Source: Desulfomonilia bacterium | Lineage (GTDB): Bacteria; Desulfobacterota; Desulfomonilia; UBA1062 | Length of the DNA stretch: 64,000 bases | Direction: 5' to 3' | Assembly (NCBI GenBank): GCA_036567785.1 | Contig: DATCTV010000004.1 | Location: 124,001 to 188,000 of the forward strand | Part shown: positions 35,141 to 44,524 of the stretch, one piece after another | Layout: the number at the start of each line of letters is the position of its first letter | Position numbering within the stretch: the first letter of the stretch is position 1 | Program-made: the position numbers and the translations under genes | The notes under the pieces: model-generated | The model's database searches: none | The model's input: the letters and a program-made list of their open reading frames with translations, nothing else | What the model was told of the DNA's origin: nothing

Positions 35141-36793
35141 TTACATGTATCTTTTTTTAAGCCTGATATCGGTATATGCCTCAATCATACTGATTATATC
35201 TTCTCTGTGTCTTATAAGAACGGGATTGCCCTTCAAATACTCATCAAGGAATCCCGTTCTCTTTTCCCTGCTTAGGCTCATGCAGAACGACGCATTCAGA
35301 TAAGTCAGGTTTTTGATGATGTTATCAAGAGACAGGTAACTCTTTACCTTGAGCCTGTCCAGGTCAATCAGATATATTTTTCCCTTATCATCACAAAGGA
35401 GGTTCTCTCCCTTGAAATCCACATGGGAAACCCCTGTTTCATGCATCCTTCTTACATATTGAGCGACATCGGATATTAATCCGTCAGTACAGGAGCCGCC
35501 GGTTACTACTTCCACCAGGTTTCTGGCATTTACGGCCCTGGTTGCAATAAATGATTTCATGAGAATGCCAAGAACCCTTTTTTCGCAGGCAAAAATTACT
35601 TCAGGGGTATCGAGCCCGATTTCTTTAACCTTAAGTGCCGCTTCCATTGCTTTGAGCGCCCTGCTCTTTCTGAACAGATTTTTACATGAGTCCTTGATAC
35701 CCTTGTAGTTGTAGCGTTTCAGAAAAACCATCTCTCCTTCAACATCGCCGCTTTTGACAAACGTTGTCCTGGATCGGTTATGCACTTCAGGCATCAGGTT
35801 CAGAATCTCGTCCGGGGTCTTATCAGGAATCCTGCCTCCTTGGGGTATAAACCATCTGTATCCTGATCTCTTTTCAATCGAATATACAGGTTCAATCCTT
35901 TCAAGTCCGAAACCCCGGGGCCTGCCAGAAATAATCCATATAAAAACCGAGGCTGAGCGGATCACCTTTTTCCTTTTTTTATCGATGAAGCAAAGAGGCA
36001 GATTTGTGATGACTTCGATAAGAGACTTCATGAGCGTCAATATTAAAAAGACATGCGACTTTAATTCTCCGCCATACTTCATAAAAAAACGGTTCATGGA
36101 GCGTATGAACTCTATAGTCCTGGCAATGTCATATTTTCTCGCCGATACGCCCTGATAATGAACCATTTTCAGATGAGGAAGATGCCATACCTCAAATCCG
36201 GCATCAATTGCCCTTTTGCACAGATCGGTTTCTTCCAGGTAGAAGAAAAAGCCTTCGTCCAGAAGGCCTGTCTTTTCAAGCATCGAGCTTCTTATCATCA
36301 TGAATGCGCCGATGACAGAAGGGACTTTTACCGCTTGGGCGTAACCGGAGCGCTTACCGGGATAAGCGCCGGGAAACATTATTTTCAGAGCGGATTTATT
36401 GATGAACTGATTTGCAAGATTGGGGATAATATCAACCGAGTTCTGGAGTTTCCCGTCAGGGAATATAAGCTGAATGCCGCATATGCCGGCCTTTTCATTC
36501 ATTTCCATAAAATCAACGACCGGACTGACCACATCCGAATCGAATCTGGTATCAGAATTCAGCAGCAGCAGCCATTCCCCCTTTGCTTCTCTGATTCCTC
36601 TGTTGACCGCCCTGGCAAAACCGAGATTCCGGCCGTTTTCGATTATCTTATCCGCATATGAAGATTCAATTGTATTTCTTGAGTTATTTACCAGAATTAT
36701 CTCATGATCCGTTCTTAGGTGATTTCTGATTGATTCCAGGCATCGTCTTAGCTCCAAATCGACACCCATCGTAACGATTATTATGCTGACCAC
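35141..36793 (-). CDS. Glycosyltransferase family 2 fused to a Kdo/WaaP-like kinase
   Basis: A 550-residue two-domain protein. Residues about 1-230 form a GT2 transferase of the rhamnosyltransferase type (VSIIIVTMG, ILVNNS, LLLLNSDTRF with the DxD-like site, FFFYLEETDLCKRA). Residues about 320-540 resemble the lipopolysaccharide kinases: VFLKRYNYKG (ATP Lys), catalytic HVDFKGENLL, and metal-binding LIDLDRLKVK. The enzyme could add a sugar and phosphorylate the growing glycan or lipid core in one chain. It overlaps the GT9 gene by 13 bases. The fusion is uncommon in my experience; the order and motifs are seen directly, the activity is inferred. Confidence 0.87.
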   Translation of the reverse strand: MVSIIIVTMGVDLELRRCLESIRNHLRTDHEIILVNNSRNTIESSYADKIIENGRNLGFARAVNRGIREAKGEWLLLLNSDTRFDSDVVSPVVDFMEMNEKAGICGIQLIFPDGKLQNSVDIIPNLANQFINKSALKIMFPGAYPGKRSGYAQAVKVPSVIGAFMMIRSSMLEKTGLLDEGFFFYLEETDLCKRAIDAGFEVWHLPHLKMVHYQGVSARKYDIARTIEFIRSMNRFFMKYGGELKSHVFLILTLMKSLIEVITNLPLCFIDKKRKKVIRSASVFIWIISGRPRGFGLERIEPVYSIEKRSGYRWFIPQGGRIPDKTPDEILNLMPEVHNRSRTTFVKSGDVEGEMVFLKRYNYKGIKDSCKNLFRKSRALKAMEAALKVKEIGLDTPEVIFACEKRVLGILMKSFIATRAVNARNLVEVVTGGSCTDGLISDVAQYVRRMHETGVSHVDFKGENLLCDDKGKIYLIDLDRLKVKSYLSLDNIIKNLTYLNASFCMSLSREKRTGFLDEYLKGNPVLIRHREDIISMIEAYTDIRLKKRYM

Positions 36794-37785
36794 AAGGCCT
36801 CCATTTTCTCAAAAACATCCTGCGGAGTTATCCCGCGCATGCATTTCGGATCGTCGCAGCTGCGCCTGTTGCATGGCGAACAGTCAAGGGCTTTCTGAAT
36901 CACCGTGCCATGGAGCGGCCCGGTCCTTGCAGGATCGGACGGTCCGAACAGGGCTATGACCTGTCTTTTCAGGGCAACGGCCAGATGCATTGGTCCAGTG
37001 TCGCAGGAAACAACCATCTTTGCGCCTGCCAAAACTTCCTTCAGTTCAGGTATTGTGGTTTTGCCTGCAAGATTTATAACACAGTCTCCGGCTTTTTCCG
37101 TGATGGCTGCCGAAGAATTTTCATCCTCCCTGCCGCCTGTAATTACGCTAACGACCCCGAAACGCGATTTTATTATCCGAGCCAGCATTGAAAAATTATC
37201 TTCAGGCCACAGGTTTGCTTTTTTCGTGGCTCCTATATTCAGCACGACATATTTTTCCGGTAGACTGAACGGTATTGCACCTGAAACGGGTATGTCCCAT
37301 TTTATCTGATCGGAATCCACTCCGAGGTGCCGGGCGAAATCAAGGTACTGGACAGCCATATGCCTTCCCGGGTCTCCCATTGCTATCCTTTCGAAAGGGA
37401 AAAGCCATGTCATTTCCTTGCATCTCCTCTTGTCGAAGCCTATACGTCTCGAGGCTTTTGACACCATTGCAAAGGATGCCGATTTCAATATCCGTTGAAG
37501 GTCCATTACAATATCAAAGCGTTTTTCTCTCAATTTCCCCAGCACATCCGGCAGGGATTGCCTCCAGTTCTTCTTATCAAAAAGAATCACTTTATCGACA
37601 GCGGGATGTCCGTTTACAATCGGAAAACTGAGCGGCTCGACCAGCCATGTTATCCCGGCATCCAGATTGTTCTTCAGGCTTACGGCAAGAGGAAGCGTGT
37701 TGATCACATCTCCGAGCGCACCGAGTTTGACAAAAAGGATATCCATCAGGCCTTGATATTTCATAATCATGACTTTGGCAAGCAT
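36781..37785 (-). CDS. Glycosyltransferase family 9 (heptosyltransferase-like)
   Basis: A protein of up to 334 residues in the ADP-heptose:LPS heptosyltransferase family, which builds the inner core of lipopolysaccharide at the cytoplasmic face. Family features are ILFVKLGALGDVINTLPLA at the start, WPEDNFSMLARII, the nucleotide-sugar region VSCDTGPMHLAVALKRQVIALFGPSDPARTGP and Cys-rich CSPCNRRSC near the end. The start is uncertain; ATG codons at residues 1, 6, 8 and 14 are all possible, and MDILFVKLG with AAGG upstream is attractive. It is translated before the GT2-kinase fusion, with overlapping ends. Confidence 0.88.
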   Translation of the reverse strand: MLAKVMIMKYQGLMDILFVKLGALGDVINTLPLAVSLKNNLDAGITWLVEPLSFPIVNGHPAVDKVILFDKKNWRQSLPDVLGKLREKRFDIVMDLQRILKSASFAMVSKASRRIGFDKRRCKEMTWLFPFERIAMGDPGRHMAVQYLDFARHLGVDSDQIKWDIPVSGAIPFSLPEKYVVLNIGATKKANLWPEDNFSMLARIIKSRFGVVSVITGGREDENSSAAITEKAGDCVINLAGKTTIPELKEVLAGAKMVVSCDTGPMHLAVALKRQVIALFGPSDPARTGPLHGTVIQKALDCSPCNRRSCDDPKCMRGITPQDVFEKMEALWSA

Positions 37786-37872
37786 ATGAAATTCGCAGGT
37801 TCCGTTTAAATAAACAAGGAATCATTTTTTTATGGCAACCTTGTGTTGTCTTCTTATAACTGGTTTTTTATC

Positions 37873-38514
37873 ATGATAAAGGCCATATTCTGGGATAATG
37901 ACGGGGTGCTTGTAGATACGGAAGAAATCTATTTCCAGGCAAACAGAGACACTCTTGCCGGGGCAGGCATTGAACTCACAAGGCAGGATTTTCTTGAACT
38001 CAGCCTTATCAGGGGAAAAGGTGTCTGGGGTCTGGCGGAAATGAACGGCATGTCTCATGATGAGATTGAACGGCTGAAAGAAAAAAGAAACCGGATATAC
38101 AATAAAGAGCTCGAATCAGGAATTCCTCTTATCAATGGCGTCAAAGAAGTGCTCGAAATCCTTGATGGAAAATACATCATGGGTATTGTCACAAGCGCGT
38201 ATAGACATGACTTTGAGATAATCCACAGATCAACGGGCATTCTGCAATATTTCAATTTTGTCCTTGCAGGCGGCGAATACGAATATTACAAACCCCACCC
38301 TGCACCTTACCTGAGGGCTATTGAATTATCCGGATGCAAACCCTGGGAATGCATGGCAATAGAAGATTCGCCGCGGGGTGTTGAATCTGCGGTTAAAGCG
38401 GGAATCAGGTGCATAGCCGTACCGCACGGCATTACTGAAGGGCTCGATTTCCCAGGAGCGTGGAAGATAATGTCCCATATATCTCAGGTCCCTCAAGCCC
38501 TGTCCCTTGCCTGA
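37873..38514 (+). CDS. HAD-family phosphatase (beta-phosphoglucomutase-like)
   Basis: A 213-residue hydrolase starting at ATG 37873. Motif I is FWDNDGVLVDTE (nucleophile and acid/base Asp), followed by a small helical cap, motif II in GIVTSAYR, motif III Lys in YYKPHPAPYL and motif IV in AIEDSPRGVESAVKAG. This fits the beta-phosphoglucomutase/phosphoglycolate phosphatase branch; the substrate is probably a sugar phosphate. A 14-codon frame at 37832-37876 with AAGGAATC upstream ends in TGA overlapping this ATG (ATGA), which may couple translation. The first motif Asp-x-Asp reads DND, normal for the family. Confidence 0.87.
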   Translation: MIKAIFWDNDGVLVDTEEIYFQANRDTLAGAGIELTRQDFLELSLIRGKGVWGLAEMNGMSHDEIERLKEKRNRIYNKELESGIPLINGVKEVLEILDGKYIMGIVTSAYRHDFEIIHRSTGILQYFNFVLAGGEYEYYKPHPAPYLRAIELSGCKPWECMAIEDSPRGVESAVKAGIRCIAVPHGITEGLDFPGAWKIMSHISQVPQALSLA

Positions 38515-38517
38515 GAA

Positions 38518-39357
38518 TCAGACCCCTATCAGGCCCATCCCGGCAAGAACATTCGAGGCGGTTGTAAAAGAAAAATCGGATATGAGCTTTCTGAAACGTC
38601 CCTTCGTTCTGGAAAGGTTGACATAAGTCCTGAAACCGGAAAGTACAGGCAACCCTTCGATCTTCAAGGAGTCCGGGTTGAACTCCCAGGGATGAATATA
38701 AAAAACGAAGGGTTTCCTTTCCCTTTCTATTGTTTTCAGCCCGAGCTTTGTGAGCATATACGGGAACAATCTGAAATAACCGCCTCCGGCAATCGGGAAA
38801 TTGATATTGCCCAGTTTCATTGTCGAAATCGGAAACTCGGCAAGATTTCCTCCTTCGATCCTGTAAGGAAACCTCGGGGCTGAAGGAATTCCATAATTGT
38901 CGTGATGAACCGGGAATATGCTGGAGTCATAGGCAAAACCAAACTCATCAATGATATCAAGTGCCCACAATGTCTTTTCAGTTATGGAATAAGTGGGCGC
39001 CCTGTAGCCGAGAACAGGCTTTCCAGTGATATCTTCAATGATTTTCTTCGATTCGGCAACATCTTTTCTGAACGCATCCGGGGTCTGATTGTAAATGACC
39101 TGATGGTTGTAGCCGTGGCATGCTATTTCGTGGCCGTCATCACAGATACGTCTTATCAGGGGCCCGTGTTTCCGTGCGATCCACCCTAGGCAGAAAAAGG
39201 TGGCCTTCGTATCATTCTCTTTCAGCATATCAAGGATAATGGATGTGTTCGACTCCACGCTGGAGGCAAATCCGTCCCAGTCCTCAATCTTCACGACGTC
39301 TGAGAGGGCATGCACTTGAAAAATTTCTTCAACATCGATTGTAAGAGCATTCCTCAT
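38518..39357 (-). CDS. XrtA-type polysaccharide deacetylase
   Basis: A 279-residue carbohydrate esterase 4 protein. The opening ALTIDVEEIFQVHAL and the ends YFRLFPYMLTKLGL and FYIHPWEFNPD are typical of the branch with a DUF3473-like C terminus that accompanies PEP-CTERM/exosortase loci. Metal and catalytic residues are visible: TIDVEE (Asp), HEIACHGYNHQ (the His pair) and GYRAPTYSI. It would remove acetyl groups from an exopolysaccharide or peptidoglycan. The convergent HAD gene ends three bases away. With the PEP-CTERM protein at 15023 it indicates that an exosortase system exists elsewhere in the genome. Confidence 0.88.
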   Translation of the reverse strand: MRNALTIDVEEIFQVHALSDVVKIEDWDGFASSVESNTSIILDMLKENDTKATFFCLGWIARKHGPLIRRICDDGHEIACHGYNHQVIYNQTPDAFRKDVAESKKIIEDITGKPVLGYRAPTYSITEKTLWALDIIDEFGFAYDSSIFPVHHDNYGIPSAPRFPYRIEGGNLAEFPISTMKLGNINFPIAGGGYFRLFPYMLTKLGLKTIERERKPFVFYIHPWEFNPDSLKIEGLPVLSGFRTYVNLSRTKGRFRKLISDFSFTTASNVLAGMGLIGV

Positions 39358-39472
39358 TTCAAACCTATCGGATTAACGCTCAATAAGGATTAGAGGTAAA
39401 ACATCTTGAGCTTTGGCTCTCTTTGATGTAATCCGGAATCGCTTCAATACCGTCTTATCAATGGAGGGCTTG

Positions 39473-41284
39473 ATGAATTTTTCCGAATCTACGATAGCAG
39501 GAATTTTCCTGAACAGGGCAGAAAAATACCATTATCGGACCTGCATCCGCCACAAGGAAGACGGAAAATACAAAGATATAAGCTTCACGGAAATGAAAAG
39601 AAACGTGATGAACCTCGGGCTCGGCCTTATCTCTCTTGGAGTCAGAAAGGGGGACATCGTTGCAATCTTCTCGGAAAACAGGTGGGAATGGCTTGTTTCG
39701 GACCTGGCGATCTTATCCATAGGCGCAGCTGATGCTCCGATATATTCGACATGTTCGGGAGAGGAAGCTGCATATATAATCAATGATTCGGGTTCAAAAG
39801 TTGTATTCGTCTCGAATAAGGAACATCTGGATAGACTTTTGAGCGTCAAATCAAAAATAAAAGGGGTAAAGAAAATCATCTGTTTTGAAAATGCCGCTGC
39901 AAAGGGGAAAAGCATCATTACCTTCAGTGATGTCATTGAAACCGGTGCCTCTGCAAAGGACAGAAAGATATTTGAAACATGCATTGGCGAAATCGAACCG
40001 CAGGACCTGGCAACACTCATTTATACGGCAGGAACGACCGGGAATCCGAAAGGGGTGATGCTCACGCATGATAACATTGTGACCACCGTCCATCAATGTC
40101 ATGCATCACATCCCATGCTGAGCCAGAATGACGAAACACTCTCTCTCCTTCCCTGGAGCCATTCGCTTGGCAGAATCGTAGGCATTTATCTCATGTATCA
40201 TGTCGGTGCAGTGATATCGCTTGCGGAAAGTTTTGCTACAGCATTGACCAATCTCGTTGAAATCAGACCCACCTTGCTTGTCAGTGTGCCGCGTATTTTC
40301 GAAAAAATGTATTCGTCAATACTCTCAAAAGAACAGAATTCACCTCCTCTCAGGCAGAAGCTGTTCAACTGGGCAAGAGAGGTGGCGGACAGGTCGGTTG
40401 ACTATATCGTACAGAAGAAGCAGATACCGTTCGGACTCAGAATACAATATGATCTGGCAGAGAAGCTTGTCTTCTCACGTATCAGGGCTGCTCTCGGCCT
40501 CGACAGGCTCACTGTTTCGGTAAACGGAGGCGGCCCTCTGGCAAACGGAATTGAAAGGTTTTTTAACGGGGCAGGCATAGCTCTTCATAACGGCTACGGC
40601 CTCACGGAGACCTCAACGGTCACAAATACCAACACGTTCGATGCATTCGAATTCGGCTCAGTCGGCAGGCCGGTGGCAGAAACGAAGGTCAAACTTGCAG
40701 ATGACGGTGAAATACTCATCAAAGGCCCCCAGGTGATGAAAGGATACTGGGAAAAGCCAGATGAAACAAAAGCGTCTTTCGACAGCGAGGGGTGGCTTAT
40801 GACCGGCGATATAGGCAGAATAGATGAAAGAGGTTTCCTGTATATTACCGACAGGAAGAAAGACATAATCATAACCTCGGGCGCAAAAAACATCTCTCCA
40901 CAGAATATCGAGAATACTCTGATAACGGATGCATATATCGAGCAGGCTGTTGTAGTGGGTGAAGGAAGGAAGTACCTGAGCGCGCTTATAGTACCCAACT
41001 ATATTGAACTGTCTTCCTGGGCAAGGTCGGAGCGCCTGACGTTCGATTCAAATGAGGAACTTGTCTCAAGGCCTGACGTAATCGAGTTTTATAGAAAAAG
41101 GATTGAAAATGCCATGAAAAAATATGCCCGGGTTGAACAGATCAGAAAATTCCGTCTTCTCTCCAGCGAATTCAGCATAGACGGCGGTGAACTGACGCCT
41201 ACATTAAAGCTTAAACGTAAATTCATTAATGAAAAATACTCAGATGTCATCGAGGGCATGTATCTCGAAAAAAAAGGTGAATAG
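39473..41284 (+). CDS. Long-chain acyl-CoA synthetase
   Basis: A 603-residue AMP-forming ligase of the FadD15/ACSL type. I choose ATG 39473, since GGAGGG lies five bases upstream and the protein then lines up with its paralogue at 60265; the frame can extend to 39413. Key motifs are IYTAGTTGNPKGVMLTHDN, GYGLTETSTVTNTN, the hinge DRKKDIIITSGAKNISPQ and the final Lys region LTPTLKLKRK. It activates long-chain fatty acids with CoA, or, run backwards in syntrophic anaerobes, may recover ATP from acyl-CoA. Neighbours are the deacetylase (divergent) and nrdD. Confidence 0.9.
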   Translation: MNFSESTIAGIFLNRAEKYHYRTCIRHKEDGKYKDISFTEMKRNVMNLGLGLISLGVRKGDIVAIFSENRWEWLVSDLAILSIGAADAPIYSTCSGEEAAYIINDSGSKVVFVSNKEHLDRLLSVKSKIKGVKKIICFENAAAKGKSIITFSDVIETGASAKDRKIFETCIGEIEPQDLATLIYTAGTTGNPKGVMLTHDNIVTTVHQCHASHPMLSQNDETLSLLPWSHSLGRIVGIYLMYHVGAVISLAESFATALTNLVEIRPTLLVSVPRIFEKMYSSILSKEQNSPPLRQKLFNWAREVADRSVDYIVQKKQIPFGLRIQYDLAEKLVFSRIRAALGLDRLTVSVNGGGPLANGIERFFNGAGIALHNGYGLTETSTVTNTNTFDAFEFGSVGRPVAETKVKLADDGEILIKGPQVMKGYWEKPDETKASFDSEGWLMTGDIGRIDERGFLYITDRKKDIIITSGAKNISPQNIENTLITDAYIEQAVVVGEGRKYLSALIVPNYIELSSWARSERLTFDSNEELVSRPDVIEFYRKRIENAMKKYARVEQIRKFRLLSSEFSIDGGELTPTLKLKRKFINEKYSDVIEGMYLEKKGE

Positions 41285-41431
41285 ATATCCCATTTATTTA
41301 TAAAATTAATTATGAAATATCAAAGATTTACATATTACATACGTCTGCCTCTTTTTATTTATGAATCTCGGCCTTAAATTTTTTTTAAAAAATTTTATTT
41401 TTTTCTAAATATTCTTGTAAGCCCTGCCGAA

Positions 41432-41479
41432 ACACTATATATGGTTGATTATCTCGGCCATCAACACTATATATAGCGC
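41432..41479 (+). promoter_or_regulatory. Tandem NrdR boxes over the nrdD promoter
   Basis: Two copies of ACACTATATATGGTTG (41432-41447) and ACACTATATATAGCGC (41464-41479) match the NrdR consensus ACACWATATATWGTGT at 13 and 14 of 16 positions. They start exactly 32 bases apart, three helical turns, the usual spacing for cooperative NrdR binding. A promoter fits inside: TTGATT at 41445-41450 and TATATA at 41468-41473, 17 bases apart. NrdR with ATP/dATP would repress nrdD here. The nrdR gene is not in the window. Confidence 0.85.
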
Positions 41480-41490
41480 AGGAGGATGGT

Positions 41491-43707
41491 ATGTTTGATA
41501 AAATTATAAAGAGGGATGGAAGGGAAGCGATATTCGATGCATCAAAGATCACCGATGCCATCGCAAAGGCCGGGAAGGCTACAGGTGAATTCGGGGATGA
41601 TGTTGCAGGCAGGCTTACACTGCAGGTTCTGAACTTCGCGCAGCAGACTATCAAGGGAGTACCCACGGTCGAGGGAATCCAGGATATAGTGGAGTATGTC
41701 CTGACTACTTCACCTTTCAAGGCAACCGCAAAATCCTATATAATTTATCGAGACCAGCACGCCAAGATGAGGGAAATAAAGGCCGGCATCGGTGTCGACC
41801 TTATCGATCAATACCTTCAGCAGCTCGACTGGCAGGTAAATGAAAACAGCAATATGGCCTTTTCGCTGCAGGGGCTTAACAACTACATATCTTCCGAGAT
41901 CAGTAAGATATACTGGCTAAATAAGATATATCCCCCTGAGGTAAGGAATGCACATTCGGAAGGCGATTTTCATCTTCACGATCTGAATATCCTTTCCGTT
42001 TACTGTGTCGGATGGGACCTGTACAACCTTCTGCTTCAGGGATTCAAAGGTGCTGCAGGCAAGGTGGAAAGCAAGCCTGCAAAACACTTCAGAACAGCTC
42101 TCGGACAGATAGTGAACTTCTTCTACACACTTCAGGGCGAGGCGGCCGGTGCACAGGCGTTTTCCAATTTCGATACGCTTCTGGCACCGTTCATCCGGTA
42201 TGACAATCTGGACTACAGCCAGGTTAAGCAGTCGCTCCAGGAATTCATCTTCAACATCAATGTGCCGACCCGTGTGGGTTTCCAGACGCCCTTCACCAAC
42301 GTTACCCTGGACCTGAAAGTGCCATCGTTCTATAAAAATCAGGGAGTGGTCATAGGCGGAAAGATAAAGGATGCCGTATACGGTGATTTCCAGAATGAAA
42401 TGGACATGTTCAACAAGGCCTTCGTCGAGGTCATGTCAGAAGGTGATGCGATGGGCAGGGTCTTCACGTTCCCGATACCCACCTACAACATCACTTCAGA
42501 TTTCGAATGGGAAAATCCCGATCTAGACGGCCTGTGGAAGATGACGGCCAAATACGGCGTGCCCTATTTTTCCAACTTCATCAATTCCGACATGAAGCCA
42601 GATGATGCGAGAAGCATGTGCTGCAGGCTGAGGATAGACAACCGCGAACTCCAGAAAAGGGGCGGCGGCCTTTTCGGTTCCAATCCGCTCACGGGTTCCA
42701 TCGGAGTAGTGACCATAAACCTGCCCAGACTCGGTTATATAAGCAGCGATAAGGATGACTTCAAAAGGCATCTTGAAAAGCTTATAGATATAGCCAGCGT
42801 AAGCCTTGAAATGAAGCGCAAGATTCTCGAGATGTACACCGACGGAAATCTCTACCCTTATACCAGGTTCTATCTCAATGACATAAAGGAGAGGTTCGGC
42901 GAATACTGGAAGAACCATTTCTCCACGATAGGTATAGTCGGCATGAACGAGGCCTGCCTCAACCTCCTAGGAAAGGATATAGCAAGCAGTGAAGGCATGG
43001 CGTTCGCCCTTGAAATTTCCGATTTCATAAGGGACAAGCTGGTTACGCTGCAGGAAACGACAGGCAACAATTACAACTTCGAGGCAACACCTGCCGAAGG
43101 CACTTCATACCGTCTGGCAAAGATGGACAAGAAAAAATTCCCCGACATCATCTGCGCAAACGAGGATGCCTTCAAGAACGGGCATGAGCCCTTCTACACG
43201 AATTCCACCCAGCTGCCGGTCAATTATACGGATGACATCTTCGAGGCATTCGATCTGCAGGACGAAATACAGACAAAATACACCGGCGGCACGGTGCTCC
43301 ATATATATGCAGGAGAGCAGGTGAATGAGCCTGTCGTGATCAGGGAGCTTGTAAGAAGGCTGTGTTCGACCTACCACCTGCCTTATTTTACTTTCAGCCC
43401 CACTTTCAGCGTCTGCCAGTCTCACGGCTACCTATCGGGGCAGCAGCCTCTTTGCCCTCACTGCCATGCCCAGACCGAGGTGTATTCGCGCGTTACGGGC
43501 TATCTCAGGCCTGTGGCTCAGTGGAACAACGGTAAAAAGGAAGAGTTCACGCTGAGAAAGACCTTCGAGGTTAAAAAGGTCTCTCATTCAAAACTGATCG
43601 AACCCTTTAAGATGGCAAAAAAGGATGCAAGACCGGGTACTGCCTTTGTAAGCGTCTTCGAAAAAATGAAAGGGCTTTCAGCCGGCTGCGCAATGATAGT
43701 AGTATGA
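41491..43707 (+). CDS. nrdD: Anaerobic ribonucleoside-triphosphate reductase
   Basis: A 738-residue class III reductase that makes dNTPs without oxygen. Residues 1-95 form an ATP-cone (IIKRDGREAIFDASKITDAI), the allosteric activity switch. The large catalytic barrel follows, then the zinc site (VCQSHGYLSG, CPHCHAQTE) and the glycyl-radical loop RVTGYLR with Gly670. About 68 residues follow that Gly, more than in the E. coli enzyme (31), ending SAGCAMIVV. AGGAGG precedes the ATG; NrdR boxes lie immediately upstream. The activase nrdG follows after 50 bases. Confidence 0.96.
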   Translation: MFDKIIKRDGREAIFDASKITDAIAKAGKATGEFGDDVAGRLTLQVLNFAQQTIKGVPTVEGIQDIVEYVLTTSPFKATAKSYIIYRDQHAKMREIKAGIGVDLIDQYLQQLDWQVNENSNMAFSLQGLNNYISSEISKIYWLNKIYPPEVRNAHSEGDFHLHDLNILSVYCVGWDLYNLLLQGFKGAAGKVESKPAKHFRTALGQIVNFFYTLQGEAAGAQAFSNFDTLLAPFIRYDNLDYSQVKQSLQEFIFNINVPTRVGFQTPFTNVTLDLKVPSFYKNQGVVIGGKIKDAVYGDFQNEMDMFNKAFVEVMSEGDAMGRVFTFPIPTYNITSDFEWENPDLDGLWKMTAKYGVPYFSNFINSDMKPDDARSMCCRLRIDNRELQKRGGGLFGSNPLTGSIGVVTINLPRLGYISSDKDDFKRHLEKLIDIASVSLEMKRKILEMYTDGNLYPYTRFYLNDIKERFGEYWKNHFSTIGIVGMNEACLNLLGKDIASSEGMAFALEISDFIRDKLVTLQETTGNNYNFEATPAEGTSYRLAKMDKKKFPDIICANEDAFKNGHEPFYTNSTQLPVNYTDDIFEAFDLQDEIQTKYTGGTVLHIYAGEQVNEPVVIRELVRRLCSTYHLPYFTFSPTFSVCQSHGYLSGQQPLCPHCHAQTEVYSRVTGYLRPVAQWNNGKKEEFTLRKTFEVKKVSHSKLIEPFKMAKKDARPGTAFVSVFEKMKGLSAGCAMIVV

Positions 43708-43718
43708 CAAAAAAACAA

Positions 43719-43745
43719 GGGACAGGTTAACAGGCCTGTCCCGGT
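43719..43745 (+). terminator. Hairpin between nrdD and nrdG
   Basis: GGGACAGG (43719-43726) pairs with CCTGTCCC (43735-43742), followed only by GGTTT. With a weak T-run it probably attenuates or stabilises the mRNA more than it terminates, setting less nrdG than nrdD. Confidence 0.5.
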
Positions 43746-43757
43746 TTCTGATAAGTA

Positions 43758-44447
43758 ATGAAAATTGCACATCTTCAGAAAACCTCATTTATTGAATATC
43801 CGGGAAAAATTTCGGCAGTTATCTTCACCCAGGGCTGCAATTTAAAATGCCCGTATTGCCACAACCCCGAACTGGTCGAGCCCGGGCTGTTCACTACCCC
43901 GCTTTCTCAGGATGAAATCCTGTCGTTTATGATGAAAAGAAAAGGCAAACTTGACGGAGTCGTGATTACCGGAGGCGAACCGGCCCTTCAGAAAGGTCTG
44001 ATCGAATTCATGCATAAGATAAAGGATATTGGCTTTCTTATAAAATTCGACACAAACGGGACATTTCCGGATGTCCTTGAAAACATTATTGAACAGCGGC
44101 TTGCGGATTATATTGCAATGGACATAAAAGGCCCTGCCTATAAATACCCGGCAATTACAGGTGCTCGGGTTGACATGGACTTAATCTTGAGGAGCATCCG
44201 CTTGGTAATGAATTCCGGTATTGATTACGAGTTCAGAACAACATGGGCCATAGAGCAGCTGACCCTGACAGACATCGAAGAAACCGCAACGATGATCAGG
44301 GATGCAAAACGTTTTGCCCTGCAGCGCTTCAATCCGTCAAAGCATCTTGACCCTTCAACACTCAATTTTCGTGCTCCGACGGATGACATGATCAGAAAGG
44401 CTGTTGATTATGCCGGCAATCTTGTCGGGGAATGTATCATCAGATAG
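43758..44447 (+). CDS. nrdG: Anaerobic ribonucleotide reductase activating protein
   Basis: A 229-residue radical SAM enzyme that makes the glycyl radical on NrdD. The cluster motif is CNLKCPYCHNPELV and the SAM-contact GGE is in ITGGEPALQKG. It begins KTSFIEYPGKISAVIFTQGC, the pattern of the NrdG2-type activases, which are longer than E. coli NrdG. It is on the same strand as nrdD, 50 bases downstream, and presumably under the same NrdR control. Confidence 0.94.
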   Translation: MKIAHLQKTSFIEYPGKISAVIFTQGCNLKCPYCHNPELVEPGLFTTPLSQDEILSFMMKRKGKLDGVVITGGEPALQKGLIEFMHKIKDIGFLIKFDTNGTFPDVLENIIEQRLADYIAMDIKGPAYKYPAITGARVDMDLILRSIRLVMNSGIDYEFRTTWAIEQLTLTDIEETATMIRDAKRFALQRFNPSKHLDPSTLNFRAPTDDMIRKAVDYAGNLVGECIIR

Positions 44448-44460
44448 GATTTTATGAGAA

Positions 44461-44491
44461 AGTTCCGGCCATATCAGACCGGGCCGGAACT
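44461..44491. terminator. Strong hairpin between nrdG and a convergent gene
   Basis: AGTTCCGGCC (44461-44470) pairs perfectly with GGCCGGAACT (44482-44491) around 11 bases. It lies 13 bases after the nrdG stop and 33 bases before the end of the convergent gene. There is no clear T-run on the plus strand; on the minus strand the stem is followed by TTCTC. Probably a bidirectional stop. Confidence 0.55.
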
Positions 44492-44524
44492 GTCCTAAAG
44501 GAAGGTCTCTTATGCCACCCTTAA

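Noticed and set aside
41374-41404. Long A/T palindromic run before nrdD as a replication origin or AT-rich regulator site
   Set aside because: It is simple low-complexity sequence with no DnaA boxes; the NrdR boxes explain the regulation.
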